Position numbers and translations under genes: made by a program
From: Pogostemon cablin
Taxonomy: Eukaryota; Streptophyta; Magnoliopsida; Lamiales; Lamiaceae
NCBI GenBank assembly: GCA_023678885.1
Contig: CM043001.1
Span: forward strand, 3,420,001-3,484,000
Direction of reading: 5' to 3'
Length of the DNA: 64,000 nucleotides
Shown here: positions 1 to 11,924 of the stretch, one piece after another
Layout of the letters: every line of letters starts with the position of its first letter
Position numbering within the stretch: the stretch's first letter is position 1
The notes under the pieces: model-generated
Databases searched by the model: none
Seen by the model: the letters and a program-made list of their open reading frames with translations, nothing else
What the model was told of the DNA's origin: nothing

Positions 1-1421
1 ATCCCTTTCAATCCAAGCCTTTCATAGGATATCAAATTCACTCAACACTCTTTGAAGTAAGGTTTTGATCAACACTCATCAACCGGTTAAAATCGACTCA
101 CCATAGGCTTGCTCATGGACTATGTTCACAAGCCACCTTAGTTTCAATAAGTGATCAAAAAGGTCTTTATCTTTGGATGTAATGTTTAGGCTCTTTGGTA
201 AGGTAGGAAACTTTGGATAATAGTGACTTTTCAAGTGTGGTTGATCGAAGAGATGATTCCTTTCTTCAACGTCCTCACTTTCATGCTTCCTTTCTTTTCT
301 ACTTTAATCACAAGCACTAAGCATCATCATTCCTTGGATTTCTTGAGCTTCTTTTTGAATGGCATACTTCTTGTCTTTGACTTTTGTATTCCTTGAGCAT
401 ATTTTTCTATTTTGCTCCTTTTTCACTTTTGTTGAAGTTGCACTTGCTTTTATCTTGAGCTCTTTCATCCTTTTTCTTGACCAACATGTCTTTCCATATA
501 CATTTGCATATCTTTCCACATTTTCCCTTGTAAATCATCATCATCCTCAATTACCCACACATAGGTTATATATAAGGTTTAAATGGGTTTTCAAGGCTTG
601 TAATGTGCTTATATCACAAGAAATAGGCTTAAAGGTTCAAAGTGGCTTACTAGGGATAATGTTTTTGGTAAGGAAATTTTATGGCCATGACTTTTTTTTT
701 TTTTCAACAAGGATGGCCTAAGATCATTTCACAAATTTCAACCATTCGGGCTTCATTCCTATAGTCCAAGAGCAAGTTCTAGTTTGTCTAAGTTCAACCG
801 GTCCTCTCTTCAATAATTAACCATGGAGGCACGGTTGAGGCTCAACTCTCACAAGCTTTTGCTTGGACCAAAAGAAACTCAATTAACCTTCATACTTCTC
901 AAAATTGAACAAATTATGTAATCCACGTCATAATTTTAACAAGTAGAAACCATTAACTTGCTTGCCATCACCTATCACAAATAATGCATCATAGCTCATA
1001 CTCAAAAACATTACTCAACTCTTTCCCAAAACATACCACCAAAACCACACCTATACAAGAATTAAAATAACAACAAACATCACCTACTAATCAAGGGATC
1101 AACAAACAATACAAACATATAACATGCATAAATCAAATCATCCATCAAAAGAAAATAAAGCACATCAACTCAAACCCATAACGATAAAGATCAATCTCCC
1201 ATCGCATCAAACAACGAAAAATCAAACTAAAATACCAAAAAGGAAATCGCATAAAACTGAAAAAAAAAAAACCCAAAGTAAAACCTCCCAAAACCAACAC
1301 TTTAAGTACAATCCAATCAAATCCTAACAAATCAAATCAAATGTCTAAGCAATAATAATTCCAAAATTCTAAATAATAGCTAGATGAATGGACAAAAGTG
1401 CCAAGCACTCAAAATACTCCC
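1..1421 (-). other. Athila 3' internal noncoding region
   Basis: No convincing coding sequence is seen between the stop of the third ORF and the left edge. It is AT-rich and includes a polypurine stretch on the minus strand (complement of the T-run near 690-704). It should lead to the polypurine tract and 3' LTR outside the window. No copy of the LTR start or end seen at 10691-12439 is present here. Confidence 0.6.
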
Positions 1422-2963
1422 TCATTGTTCCGGAGGCGGAGGAGGTGGACGATAGGTGTTCCATGGAATGTAGGCTCGAGGGTTCGCAGAAAACTGGAAG
1501 TTGAACATCATGGTCATCATCTCCTCCATGTTGTTGGAGTGCACCCTTGTTTGTTCTTCATAGTACTCCCTCCTTCGTTGTCCAGCTCTCAATTCTTCAA
1601 TGTGTCTTCTATGCTCTTGCTGGACTTCGCGAATCTCCCTGATCTGAGTCCCATATGTCTGCTGCACATGCCTCATGTCGCGTACCTCATCCATCATATA
1701 GTTCCACCTTTCATCTCCTTGACCTGGTGCGACTGGTGGCGGTGCCTCTTCCTCAAACAGTGGTGGATCAGGGCCTTGCTCCTCAAACTCAATCTGCTCC
1801 GGTTGCTCTCCTTGCTCATCACCCTCCATAGGCACTTGCTCGGCCCTCAAATTGGCTAGCTCTTCATTTTCTTCAACTCTAACCTGCCTCAGAACCTGTT
1901 CCATTTCATCTCTGTTTCTTCTATAAAATGCCTTAACAACTCTGGAATGGTTCACACTTCCTATAGCCAAATTTGCAAGCCTTCTCCTTGTATAAACTGT
2001 AGTGAGCTCCGGCATTAGCAACGGAAATGGAGCTCCCTTCTCCTGCCTTAAACAGTATTGATTTCCTACCATGGTCAAAAATTCCATCCTCATCAGCTGT
2101 GAGTAATTCAACCCTTCACTAACCATACGATTCTCCATCCCTGCGAAGTTAACTCCCATTCCTTGAGCTATCATTGTAATCATCCCTCCTAGCATCAACC
2201 CTTGAGAACTCTGCCTCTTTGCAACTCTCTCTGCATGTTGCACAAAGTGTGCTGCAACATTAAACGGTAGCTCTTTATACATACAATACATGATGTAGAG
2301 CTACTTTTCTCCAACTGAGCCTCCTTCAAACCTTCCCAATATAGTGTTGGAGACGATCTTCTCCAAATACCTCATTACCGGATTCCGGATGGCTGTTCCC
2401 TTTGAGGCACTAGGGACGTACCCTGCTCTCTCAGTTCCATCGTTCACAAGGCTTGACCACCATTCCTGTTGGTTGAAAGTTCCTCCGGCATAAAAGCTCC
2501 GATGGAATTCGCATGGCGGGCACCCAAAACACTCATTCAAAAATGCCAATGGAACCTTTTCCCTCAACACATTGTCTAGCTGAAAAGTCACCCACAATGG
2601 ATACCCATTCCTATCTTTCTTCACTTGTAAAGTGCTCATGAATTCCGCAGTGAGATGATAGTAGGTTGGCGGCCTCTTATCGAAGAAAGCTTCCATCTGA
2701 GAGAAGCGAAATAACTTCCTCAAATCTTCCTCTATACCTAGTCCCCTCATCGTCTCCGTATCTTGGAAACGAGTAACCTTTACCTTCGGATCTAGCACTT
2801 GCCAGCGAAGCACAAACTTTCCCCAATAATCCTCGAACTCAACCCCAAATTCCTGCGGATGAATTCCTTCAATTACCAACTGGGCATCCAAGTTAGATAA
2901 CTCCTCAGGGTCGGTTATCACAATGAAATCCTCGGTCCTAGGGCGAACTCTCCTCTCGGCCAT
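1422..2963 (-). pseudogene. Athila third ORF (ORF-1 family), one in-frame TAG
   Basis: A single frame runs from ATG at 2963 to the stop at 1422, about 513 codons, broken once by TAG at 2301-2303 (220 codons before it, 289 after its next ATG). The first part carries a pattern typical of the Arabidopsis retrotransposon ORF-1 (ATHILA) family: a region on Phe-Asp-Tyr-Trp context followed by PTYYHLTAEFMSTL. The second part is acidic and Gln/Glu-rich, probably coiled coil, and ends in a polyproline tail (RPPPPPPEQ). I see no signal peptide or membrane segment, so an envelope role is not supported. Function of this family is unknown. Everything except the one stop is open, so it is either a recent lesion or a read-through site. 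Confidence 0.75.
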
Positions 2964-3654
2964 CTACAATGTACAAACAATATACAACTTATCAAACATA
3001 TTCACACTTAACAACTTATCACCATTCATCACAACTATCAACAATTATAACCAATTTCTACTCATGATCACACATATGAATCCTCACTTCAATCATCTTA
3101 AAATGCTATTCACATTTGACCATCAATTTCCAACGAATTCCTCTCTTAGACATTTCATCGAACACTTGGCATGCACAAAATTTAAACATCCTCTCATCAT
3201 ACAATTTGCATAGCCTCATGCCCAAATCTTACATTTCTAAAGCTAATCTCTCACAAATAAACATCATACTCACGTAATTCATCAATAAGCACAACACAAT
3301 TATTAAAATTCAACATTCTCACACAAATCCCCAAATTTCTCATGAACCCTAATTCACTTTATTCAAAAATTCTATTCAAAACATGTATGAACATCATCAA
3401 TTAAGCATAAAATTCACATTAGAACAAAGCCCATATATCAATTTACTAAATTCATATCAAAATTCAAAAGTTTTGGTTCAAGAAGTCATACCTTTCAACA
3501 ATTGGATGTGGAGAAGTGATTTGGTGTGCAAACTTGACAAACTTTACTCACAATCCTTCAAAAACTAACCTGGTGGAAGATTTGTGTACTTGGAGGGGTG
3601 AATTGGATGTGTACGGATGAAAGGGAGTGTGTAGAATGCTTACGAAAAAGCCCT

Positions 3655-3915
3655 TTTAAAACCTGGTCGAAGCCCTGCACGGCCCGTGTTACGCAGCACG
3701 GCCTCAAGTGAGGCCGTTCAGCGTGTTCTGATCCCATTACACGGCCACCTGTTATAGGGCCGTGTGCGGAACACGGCCCGTGTACCGTTTCTCCTACACG
3801 GCTCGAGCTGCGTAACTCGTCCATCATCCTGGCCGTGTAGCATGTTCTGATCCCGCTACACGGCCAACTGCTACAGGGCCGTGCACGGCGCACGACCCGT
3901 GTAGCAGTTTGCCCT
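3655..3915. repeat. GC-rich ACACGGCCCGTG-type degenerate repeat block
   Basis: The palindromic core CACGGCCCGTG and variants recur many times, with longer shared modules such as GCTCGAGCTGCG and CTGCTACAGGGCCGTG. The block stands out as GC-rich in AT-rich surroundings. The same modules occur inside the LTR at 11925-12215 and, more degenerate, in the split LTR at 27296-27465 and 37066-37120. Function unknown; it can fold into many short hairpins. Confidence 0.75.
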
Positions 3916-4186
3916 GTTCTTCATTTTTCTTGCTTCACTCCATCCTTGCCCTGTTTTTCACTCTTCACATACCCTATTCATGCTCAAACACTACTCAATG
4001 TCATCCATGCTACACTCATAATCAAGAATGGATCGAAATGTACTCAAAACACCACCAAACACACCAAAACTATACTAACTCATGAGAAATATATTCAAAA
4101 TTTTTCAAAAATGACCATTTTGCAAAGATGATATATATACACAAGATAACACAATCAATTGAACAAAGTATAGATCACACCACGCA

Positions 4187-4410
4187 CTCTCCCCCCAAAC
4201 TTAAATCGAAACAAGTTACGAATTAAGTTTGCAAAAGTGGTGAGACATACCTTATTCGTTTTCTCAATGCTCTTCATGAACTTCTCCACCTCTTATGCCT
4301 ACTTTAAGCTCCAATTGATCAAGTGTGACCACCACGCAACCTCCCCCCAAACTTAAATTAACACAAGTGTTAAAATTTAAGTTTGTAAAGAGTGGTGAGG
4401 CATACAATCA
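4187..4410 (-). repeat. Duplicated purine-rich tract, possible internal polypurine tract
   Basis: On the minus strand AAGTTTGGGGGGAG occurs twice (complements near 4190-4203 and 4340-4353), each followed by related sequence, a direct duplication of about 150 bp. The tracts resemble plus-strand primers of LTR elements but lie between pol and the third ORF rather than next to the LTR. A role as central polypurine tract is inference. Confidence 0.45.
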
Positions 4411-4533
4411 TCATTCCACCTTTAGCATCCGTGTCCTTTCTCTTATGCATTTCTCATGAACTTAACCACCTTCATACCAAATCTACAAGAAAACTAAAAA
4501 AAAATCTACACTAAACCAATACTCAAAAGAAGT

Positions 4534-7500
4534 TTAAGAAGAGAGAGTAACCACATACACCCTCTCCTTTTGAGAAGGAGATAGGTAATGCTTCACTCTA
4601 TGACCATTTACCACAAATTCATTATTTGGACCCTTTAACCTCAATGTATGTCCATTCAACACTTCAAGCACTTCATAGGGTCCCATCCATTTTGATTTAA
4701 GCTTTCCGGGAAACAACTTGAGCCTCGAATTGAATACAAGCACTTTATCCCCGAGAGCAAACGTCTTCTCCTTGACCTTAGCATCATGCCATCTCTTCAT
4801 ATTTTCCTTATGGATAATTGAGTTTTCAAATGCTCTTCCTCTAAACTCCTCCAACTTAACTAACTTCAACAACCTTGCTTGACCACTTTCCCCCTCGTCC
4901 ATATTAAGGCGTTTGATAGCCCATAATGCACGGTGTTCAAGCTCCACGGGGAGATGACAAGCTTTACCATAGACCAATTGATACGGTGAGACACCAAGAA
5001 TGGTCTTAAAAGCCGTCCGATAAGCCCATAAAGCATCGTCAAGCTTGTCCGACCAATCCTTCCTCCCTCCATTGATGGTCTTCTCCAAAACTAACTTGAT
5101 TTGGCAGTTTGAGACCTCCGCCAAACCATTTGCTTGAGGGTGGTAAGGTGTAGCCACTCGATGTTTCACTCCATATCTTTTCAACAAACTCTCCATCAAC
5201 TTGTTTACAAAGTGTGATCCTCCATCGCTCACTAAAGCCCGTGGAACTCCAAACCTAGCAAAAATGTTCTTTTTCAAAAACCTTTGCACAATCAAAGCAT
5301 CATTTGTCTTCGTGGGGATTGCCTCCACCCACTTGGACACATAATCCACAGCTAGCAAGATGTACACATATCCTTTAGACGAGGGAAATGGTCCCATAAA
5401 ATCAATCCCCCATACATCAAAAATTTCTACATCAATCCTTAAGGTCATGGGCATTTCATCTCTCTTGCCTATTCCCCCTATCCTTTGGCATCTATCACAC
5501 TTTGCAACAAACTTCTTTGCATTCTTAAACAATGTTGGCCAATAGAAGCCCGATTGTAAAACCTTAGCCCCCGTCTTTTGATGAGCAAAGTGACCTCCAC
5601 ACAAAGACGAGTGACAAAGTTCAAGAATCCCCATAACTTCTTCTTCAGCTACACATCTCCTTATTACTCCATCATTGCAAATTTTAAACAAATACGGCTC
5701 ATCCCAAAAATACTTCTTAACTTCAACATGAAACCTCTTTTCTTTGTACTCATTAAGCAACGTGGGCTTGATTCCACACACAAAGAAATTGACGTAATCG
5801 GCGTACCAAGGCGGCACATTCACCATGCGAGTACTCACTTGCTTGACCTCTAGTAGTAAAATGTCCTCATCCGGGAACTCATCCCCAATGGGCTTCAAAT
5901 CTTCATTTGCATCTCCATTTTCTAACCTAGACAAATGGTCCGCAATCACATTCTCCACGCCCTTTTTATCCTTGATGACCACATCAAATTCCTGCAAAAG
6001 CAACACCCAACGAATTAAACGAGGTTTAGCATCTTTCTTACTCATGAGGTATTTTATAGCCGCGTGATCCGTGTAGACAATCGTTTGTGTTCCAACCAAG
6101 TATGGTCGAAACTTCTCAAAAGCATACACTACGGCTAAAAATTCCTTCTCCGTTGTGGTGTAGTTAATTTGGCACGAATTCAATGTCTTTGAGGCGTAAT
6201 AGATTGCTCTAAACTTCTTCTCTCTCATTTGCCCCAACACCACTCCAATGGATTGATCGCTAGCATCACAATGAAGTTCAAATTGTAAACTCCAATCAGG
6301 GGTAACGAGGATCGGAGATGAAGTGAGAGCATCCTTAAGCACCTGAAATGACACACAACACTCATCATCAAAGTTAAATGGACAATCTTTTTCAAGCAAT
6401 TTACAAAGGGGTTTAGCAATTTTGGAAAAATCCTTAATGAAGCGTCTATAAAAGCCCGCATGTCCTAAGAACGATCTCATCCCCTTCTCACTAGTAGGAG
6501 GGGGAAGACGTTCTATGGCTATTACTTTAGCTCTATCCACTTTTAACCCATGCTTTGAAATATGATGTCCCAAGACTATCCCATCGGTCACCATAAAGTG
6601 GCATTTTTCCCAATTTAGCACAAGACTCGACTCTTCACACCTCTGCAACACAATCGTGAGATTAGTTAAGCAAATATCATAAGAAGATCCATACATGGAA
6701 AAATCGTCCATAAACACCTCCATAATATTTTCAATTAAACCATCAAAGATTGCCATCATACAACGCTGAAAAGTGGCAGGGGCATTACATAGACCAAATG
6801 GCATCATTCTAAACGTAAATGTACCATAGGGACATGTGAACGTTGTCTTCTCTTGATCTTCCGGTGCAATCAATATTTGATTGTACCCGGAATAACCATC
6901 AAGAAAACAATAGTACTCATGCCCCGCAAGACGATCCAACATTTGATCTATGAATGGCAATGGGAAATGATCTTTACGAGTATTCTCATTCAACTTACGA
7001 TAATCAACACATACTCTCCAACCCGTGATAGTTCTAGTGGCAATTGTTTCATTTGTATCGGATCTAACAATTGTCATACCACCTTTCTTTGCCACTACAT
7101 GTAGAGGACTTACATATTGACTATCACTAATTGGAAAGATTATTCCCGCATCAAGCCATTTTAACACCTCTTTCCTTACCACTTCTTGCATTATAGGATT
7201 TAATCTACGTTGGTTTTGCACACAAGACTTTTCATCATCAATCAAATGGATCTTATGCATGCACATAGATGGACTAATACCTTTCAAATCTTTAATGCTC
7301 CAACCAATAGATGACTTATGATCTCTTAAGACTCTTAGCAATTTTTCTACTTCTAAATCATTAAGGGAAGAGGATACAATTACCGGATACGTTTCATCTT
7401 TTTCCAAATAAGCATACTTTAAGTGATCCGGCAATGGTTTCAACTCTACCTTCTTCTTCTCTTGCACTTCCAAAAATGGCTTTTCATCAAGTTTCTCCAC

Positions 7501-9102
7501 CTTTACCTCCTTTGCTTCCTCTTTTGTGAGTGCCCTACAAGCATTTAAACCATGCAATTCATCAATTATTTCATCATTTTCTACACCAAAAGAAGATTTA
7601 GCTTTTATAGATTCAAGAGAATAAGAGTGGCTTATGATGATTTCCAAAGGGTCCTTGGAGTGAAGGTGATACATATGCTCTTCAACCATGTCGTCAATAA
7701 CCTCCACTCTTCCACATTCCTCCCTAGGATACCTCATAGCCTCACTTAAAGAAAATATGACTTCATCCTCATTCACCCTCAAAGTTAGCTCCCCTTTCTC
7801 CACATCTATCAATGCTTTCCCGGTGGCAAGAAAAGGACGTCCAAGTATCAATGGGACACTATCATCTTCAGCCATATCTAGTACCACAAAATCAACGGGG
7901 AACACAAACTTGCCAACTTTGATCAAAACATCTTCCACTATTCCCTTGGGATGTGTCAACGACCGATCGGCTAATTGAAGTATAACCGACGTCGGTTTGA
8001 TCTCACCAATACCCAACTTTTTGAAGATTGATAAGGGCATTAAGTTAATGCTTGCCCCTAGATCACATAAAGCTTTGTAGTTCCCTTGCTCTCCCATCTC
8101 ACAAAGAATAGTGAAACTCCCCGGATCTTTCAATTTTGGGGGAAGTTTCTTTTGCAAGATTACACTACATTCCTCCGTAAGGTTCACCGTTTCGAACTCT
8201 CCCAAGCTTCTTTTCTTTGACAAGATATCCTTAAAAAATTTGGCGTAGTTGGGCATTTGAAGTAAGACCTCCGCAAAAGGCATATTCACATGTATCTTCT
8301 TCAACATTTCAACAAACTTGGCAAATTTCTCTTCTAATCCCTTTTTCAAGCATCTTTGTGGAAACGGGATTGCCATGGGCAACTTAGGAATCCCCCATTC
8401 ATCCCATTCAAACTTTTCCTCTCTCTCTTTCCGTTTTGCTTCTCTACATCTTTCCCATTTCTTTGGAGACTTTACTTTTTCTTCTTCAAGTGTAGGGGTA
8501 CTTTCACCTTTTTCAACAATATCAACTTCTTTCTCTTTCCCTTCTTCACCCAAACTTTCCATAGGCTCAAGTTCACAATCCACCTCCTCTACTTCCGTTG
8601 GCATTGAAGGCCCTTCGTATTTTATTCCACTACGAAGTTCAATCACCTTACATTGCTCCTTCGGATTAGTAATGGTTGTAGATGGAAACTTCCCTTGGTG
8701 ATGAACATTACCCCTTTCACTTGCCATTTGACTAATGTGAGTCTCAATTGCTTTGAACCTCCTCTCATTCATATCATTTTGTAGTCTCCTTTCTTCATTT
8801 TGTTGTCTCATTTCATGTTTCATTTCATCTATTCCTTCTTTAGTCCCTTTCATGAATTCCAACACTTTAGCTATTTGATCTTCATTTGAAGACTTTCCTT
8901 CACCATTTGGCGCTTTCTCTCCCGGATGAATCCCCGGTGACAACGTAAGTGCATTCCCTTGATTCCCATATGACAAATTCTCATACCTTCGAGGTTGATT
9001 GAAGTTTCCTTGAAAGTTACCTTGCCCCCAGCCTCCTTGCCTTTGTGGATATCCTCCTCCATGATTCCCAAAATTCCCACCATAATTTCCTTGGAAGTTC
9101 CT
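4534..9102 (-). CDS. Athila pol polyprotein: protease, RT, RNase H, integrase
   Basis: The frame is open from just after a TGA at 9103 to the stop at 4534, about 1,520 codons, and is the same frame as gag. Counting from codon 8976: aspartic protease near residues 285-385 (ALCDLGASINLMP; plant Athila proteases show DLGAS here); reverse transcriptase near 560-800 with the catalytic box FMDD; RNase H near 890-1015 (LHCDASDQSIG to IADHLSRLE); integrase with an HHCC zinc region near 1110-1165 and the D,D,E core (GIDFMGPF, LVSDGGSHF, NGLAEVSN); C-terminal GKLKSKWMGPYEV chromatin-side region. The order PR-RT-RH-INT defines Ty3. No start codon belongs to pol, so it is expressed as part of gag-pol. 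All core catalytic residues look intact. Confidence 0.93.
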   Translation of the reverse strand, partial: RNFQGNYGGNFGNHGGGYPQRQGGWGQGNFQGNFNQPRRYENLSYGNQGNALTLSPGIHPGEKAPNGEGKSSNEDQIAKVLEFMKGTKEGIDEMKHEMRQQNEERRLQNDMNERRFKAIETHISQMASERGNVHHQGKFPSTTITNPKEQCKVIELRSGIKYEGPSMPTEVEEVDCELEPMESLGEEGKEKEVDIVEKGESTPTLEEEKVKSPKKWERCREAKRKEREEKFEWDEWGIPKLPMAIPFPQRCLKKGLEEKFAKFVEMLKKIHVNMPFAEVLLQMPNYAKFFKDILSKKRSLGEFETVNLTEECSVILQKKLPPKLKDPGSFTILCEMGEQGNYKALCDLGASINLMPLSIFKKLGIGEIKPTSVILQLADRSLTHPKGIVEDVLIKVGKFVFPVDFVVLDMAEDDSVPLILGRPFLATGKALIDVEKGELTLRVNEDEVIFSLSEAMRYPREECGRVEVIDDMVEEHMYHLHSKDPLEIIISHSYSLESIKAKSSFGVENDEIIDELHGLNACRALTKEEAKEVKVEKLDEKPFLEVQEKKKVELKPLPDHLKYAYLEKDETYPVIVSSSLNDLEVEKLLRVLRDHKSSIGWSIKDLKGISPSMCMHKIHLIDDEKSCVQNQRRLNPIMQEVVRKEVLKWLDAGIIFPISDSQYVSPLHVVAKKGGMTIVRSDTNETIATRTITGWRVCVDYRKLNENTRKDHFPLPFIDQMLDRLAGHEYYCFLDGYSGYNQILIAPEDQEKTTFTCPYGTFTFRMMPFGLCNAPATFQRCMMAIFDGLIENIMEVFMDDFSMYGSSYDICLTNLTIVLQRCEESSLVLNWEKCHFMVTDGIVLGHHISKHGLKVDRAKVIAIERLPPPTSEKGMRSFLGHAGFYRRFIKDFSKIAKPLCKLLEKDCPFNFDDECCVSFQVLKDALTSSPILVTPDWSLQFELHCDASDQSIGVVLGQMREKKFRAIYYASKTLNSCQINYTTTEKEFLAVVYAFEKFRPYLVGTQTIVYTDHAAIKYLMSKKDAKPRLIRWVLLLQEFDVVIKDKKGVENVIADHLSRLENGDANEDLKPIGDEFPDEDILLLEVKQVSTRMVNVPPWYADYVNFFVCGIKPTLLNEYKEKRFHVEVKKYFWDEPYLFKICNDGVIRRCVAEEEVMGILELCHSSLCGGHFAHQKTGAKVLQSGFYWPTLFKNAKKFVAKCDRCQRIGGIGKRDEMPMTLRIDVEIFDVWGIDFMGPFPSSKGYVYILLAVDYVSKWVEAIPTKTNDALIVQRFLKKNIFARFGVPRALVSDGGSHFVNKLMESLLKRYGVKHRVATPYHPQANGLAEVSNCQIKLVLEKTINGGRKDWSDKLDDALWAYRTAFKTILGVSPYQLVYGKACHLPVELEHRALWAIKRLNMDEGESGQARLLKLVKLEEFRGRAFENSIIHKENMKRWHDAKVKEKTFALGDKVLVFNSRLKLFPGKLKSKWMGPYEVLEVLNGHTLRLKGPNNEFVVNGHRVKHYLSPSQKERVYVVTLSS

Positions 9103-10545
9103 TCATTGCATGAAGGCAACTTCCTCAAGCGTCATTTCGGGTGGGCACCAACTATCTTGAACTCCAAAATTAGAGGACATTCCTTGTTGAGGCATAGAAT
9201 TCGGCATTTGACCACTTTGAGACGATTGTCCCACATTAGGCATAGACATACCTTGTTGAAAATTAGGAAACACTTGTTGATTCATCAAAGGTGATGATGT
9301 ACCTTGTTGAGGATTTGTAAGCATTTGTTGATTCACCAATGGCTTGGACAAAGAATCCGGAGACACTTGCCAATTTTCACTCATTTTCTTGAGTATCTCC
9401 TTGATTGCCTTATCGGTGACATCTTCTTTAGACACCTCCACCTTTTTCACTTGTTGCAAGCACACCTCTTCCATCTTAGCAATCCTTTCTTTTTCATATA
9501 GGCCCACAACTCTATCCATGGCCCATTGTCCCGTATTCAAAGCTATTTCCTCGCATATGGCAATTGCTCTTTCCGGAGTTTTCCCCAAAATCGAACCTCC
9601 CGATGAAGCATCAACTAGCATCCTTTCACCCCCACTCAAACCGGCATAGAAAAATCCTATTTGTTGATCTTCGGGAAATCCGTGTTGTGGACACTTCCTT
9701 AGCATTTCTTTGAATCGGTCCCAAGCTTCACTAAAAGTTTCAAGAGGCATTTGCTTAAACTGCAATATTTGACCTTTGAGATGCAACATCTTTGATGGTG
9801 GGAAATACTTGCTCAAGAACTTTTGTGCCAACTCTCTCCATGTGTTGTAGGATCCCGGTGGTAAAGTATGATACCAAGCCTTAGCTCTATCTCGTAATGA
9901 AAACGAGAAAAGCTTCAATTTAATAATATCCTCACTTACCCCATTTATCTTGACCGTGTTTGCTAACTCCGTAAATTGGGCTAAGTGAGCATTTGGATCC
10001 TCCATAGTACCACCACCAAATTGGTTTGCTTGCACCATATTGATCAATCCCGTCTTGATCTCAAAATGATTAACATTCACCGGTGGTCCCACAACATAGT
10101 TTCCATATTGAGGTTGGAAATTATCTCGGATATTCATCCCCACTCCATTATTTCCATTACCCCGAGGTTGATTTTGCACTACCGGAGGAGCTTGTTGGTT
10201 ATCCCTTGCTTCTTGTTGTGCCAACAAGTTTTGAATGATAGCTTGCATTTGCTCATTGTGAGCTTCCATTCGTTAGTTTTGAGCTTGCATTTGTTGGTTT
10301 TGCAAGTGCACTTGTTGCATATAACCTTGTGGCACATACTCCGGATTATTGTTTCCCCTTCGAGCATTATCACCCCCTTGAAAAAGCCTCATGTTACCTT
10401 CTTCATCACCAATATTTGCATTATCCCTTATGTGTTCCATTTCTTCCTCCGTAGGGTTTAGAATTCCTCTTCTTTGTCTTCTTAAGGTAGCTTCCAACTC
10501 CAAGTTCAAAGGTTCAATAGATTGAAACCTTGAACGAGTTTGCAT
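9103..10545 (-). pseudogene. Athila gag, two in-frame stops
   Basis: ATG at 10545 opens a frame shared with pol. It is interrupted by TAA at 10273-10275 and ends at TGA at 9103-9105, directly before the pol frame. Between 10269 and 9106 lies a 388-residue retrotransposon gag domain with the typical AKAWYHTLPPGSY, FLSKYFPPSK and FSEAWDRFKEMLRKCP motifs, then a Gln/Met-rich linker. After the TGA the frame continues with a Gly/Asn/Gln-rich stretch (GGWGQGNFQGNFNQ) and no CCHC zinc knuckle, as in other Athila gags. TAA fits CAA (context QNQRMEAH) and TGA fits CGA or TGG, both single transitions. Gag would form the virus-like particle; this copy probably cannot without read-through. Confidence 0.88.
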
Positions 10546-10672
10546 GTACCTACAAGAATTCTCAAATTAGCTCTCCAAGTAACCAAGACAAGTAAACAAC
10601 TATACAAATGAAAGAAATATCCTTATCAAGACTAATCAACTTCAAACTCGTTACAACCACAAGTTTAACATT

Positions 10673-10690
10673 TCCCCGGCAGCGGCGCCA
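10673..10690 (-). promoter_or_regulatory. Primer-binding site, tRNA-Asp type
   Basis: On the minus strand TGGCGCCGCTGCCGGGGA starts immediately at the inner end of the LTR. It matches the complement of the tRNA-Asp 3' end used by Athila elements, with one probable mismatch (C for T). It fixes the LTR boundary at 10691. Confidence 0.88.
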
Positions 10691-11851
10691 TGAACTTAGC
10701 CGCATTTCTAGTGAAATGTCAAGAGTAAGTGTACTCTATCGCTGTTGTATACGCGTGACCAAGTGCAAAATTTATAGTATTGTCGTCCCAAGGGAAAAGG
10801 TAAACTCAAGTTGTATCCGGATTTTCCATTGATTTATGTTTTGTAAGGATTATCAAGATAAGGTTTTGATTTAAGAACTATGATTACTCTTTCAATTAAC
10901 TAATGAACTAGACAAGCAACTAATTATAACAAATATCAATCAAATCAAGTAGCAAGATGAGATGGAATGGATGAAGTGTATCTAAGAAGAGAGCAAGGCT
11001 AGCAACATCATGGTCAAGGTCTTATGTAGACTTCTCACTCACTCAAGCATTGATGACTTTCAAGTTATGATACTAAGGGCAATCACAATTGTACCCCTAA
11101 CCCCTATGGCCAAGGTGATTAGGTTCTCAACTCTTTTACAAGTTTAAATCTCCTAAGATTGTCTTACTCTCAATTCCCTCATGGGTACTATGATCATAAG
11201 TTGGTTCCCCTCACTAGTTCATCACTAATGTTCTATCATGAGGTTCTAAGCACTTGGAGGGAATGGGTTTCCTCCCCTCATACTAACCAAGTCACCTAAT
11301 ACAATCAATGATTCAATTAAACCACCACACATAATATTGGAATGTCAATCCTAACACTATGCATAGAGAATTTAACCACACACATCATGCATCAAATGAG
11401 AATAAGCATTCATGATAGAAAGTAATCATAACAATCAATTCATCAAGCTTTAATAGTGCAAAAATCTACATATTTCCTAACCAATCATATTGCTAGCCTC
11501 ACTTGAGGACTAGCCACAAATATTCATTGCCAATTGGCTACAATCCAATACAAGCTCCATATGAGCAATATAATGAAGAAATTAGCAAAATAAAAGAGAT
11601 TGAGCTTCCCCTTGAAGGTAGACTCCTTCTTCCTTGATCATGCCAAATTCTTCAAACAAATCTGATTTTCTCTTCTTAGATGATGGAATGGATGGATGTA
11701 TGGATGGATTTATGAAGATCAAGGTGAATTGATGGATTTAGATGGTGTAGATGGATTGTGGATCTAGTGTGTGAGGAAATGTGGTGTGGATTGTGTGTAA
11801 CTGCTCTCAATCTGATCTAATGTGAATCTCTCCTTCAATTTCGCACCAATT

Positions 11852-11860
11852 ATGGTTTTA
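11852..11860 (-). promoter_or_regulatory. TATA box of the Athila LTR
   Basis: On the minus strand GATATAAAACC lies in the LTR, downstream of the GC-rich block in transcription order and upstream of the presumptive R region. Spacing to gag is compatible with LTR-driven transcription. No other TATA of this quality is seen in this LTR. Confidence 0.5.
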
Positions 11861-11924
11861 TATCACTTATGGACCTTCTAGAAGCTTCCGAAACATTCTG
11901 AAATTTTCACAGGATTTTACACCT

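Larger units (their letters stand above)
2964..4533 (-). other. Athila spacer between pol and third ORF
   Basis: This 1.6-kb stretch has no credible ORF. It contains a GC-rich repeat block (3655-3915) and two copies of a purine-rich tract (4187-4410), annotated separately. It would be the leader of any subgenomic or spliced message for the downstream ORF. Confidence 0.6.

Noticed and set aside
1422..2963. Retroviral-type envelope gene
   Set aside because: No signal peptide, transmembrane segment or cleavage motif is seen; it fits the Athila ORF-1 family of unknown function.
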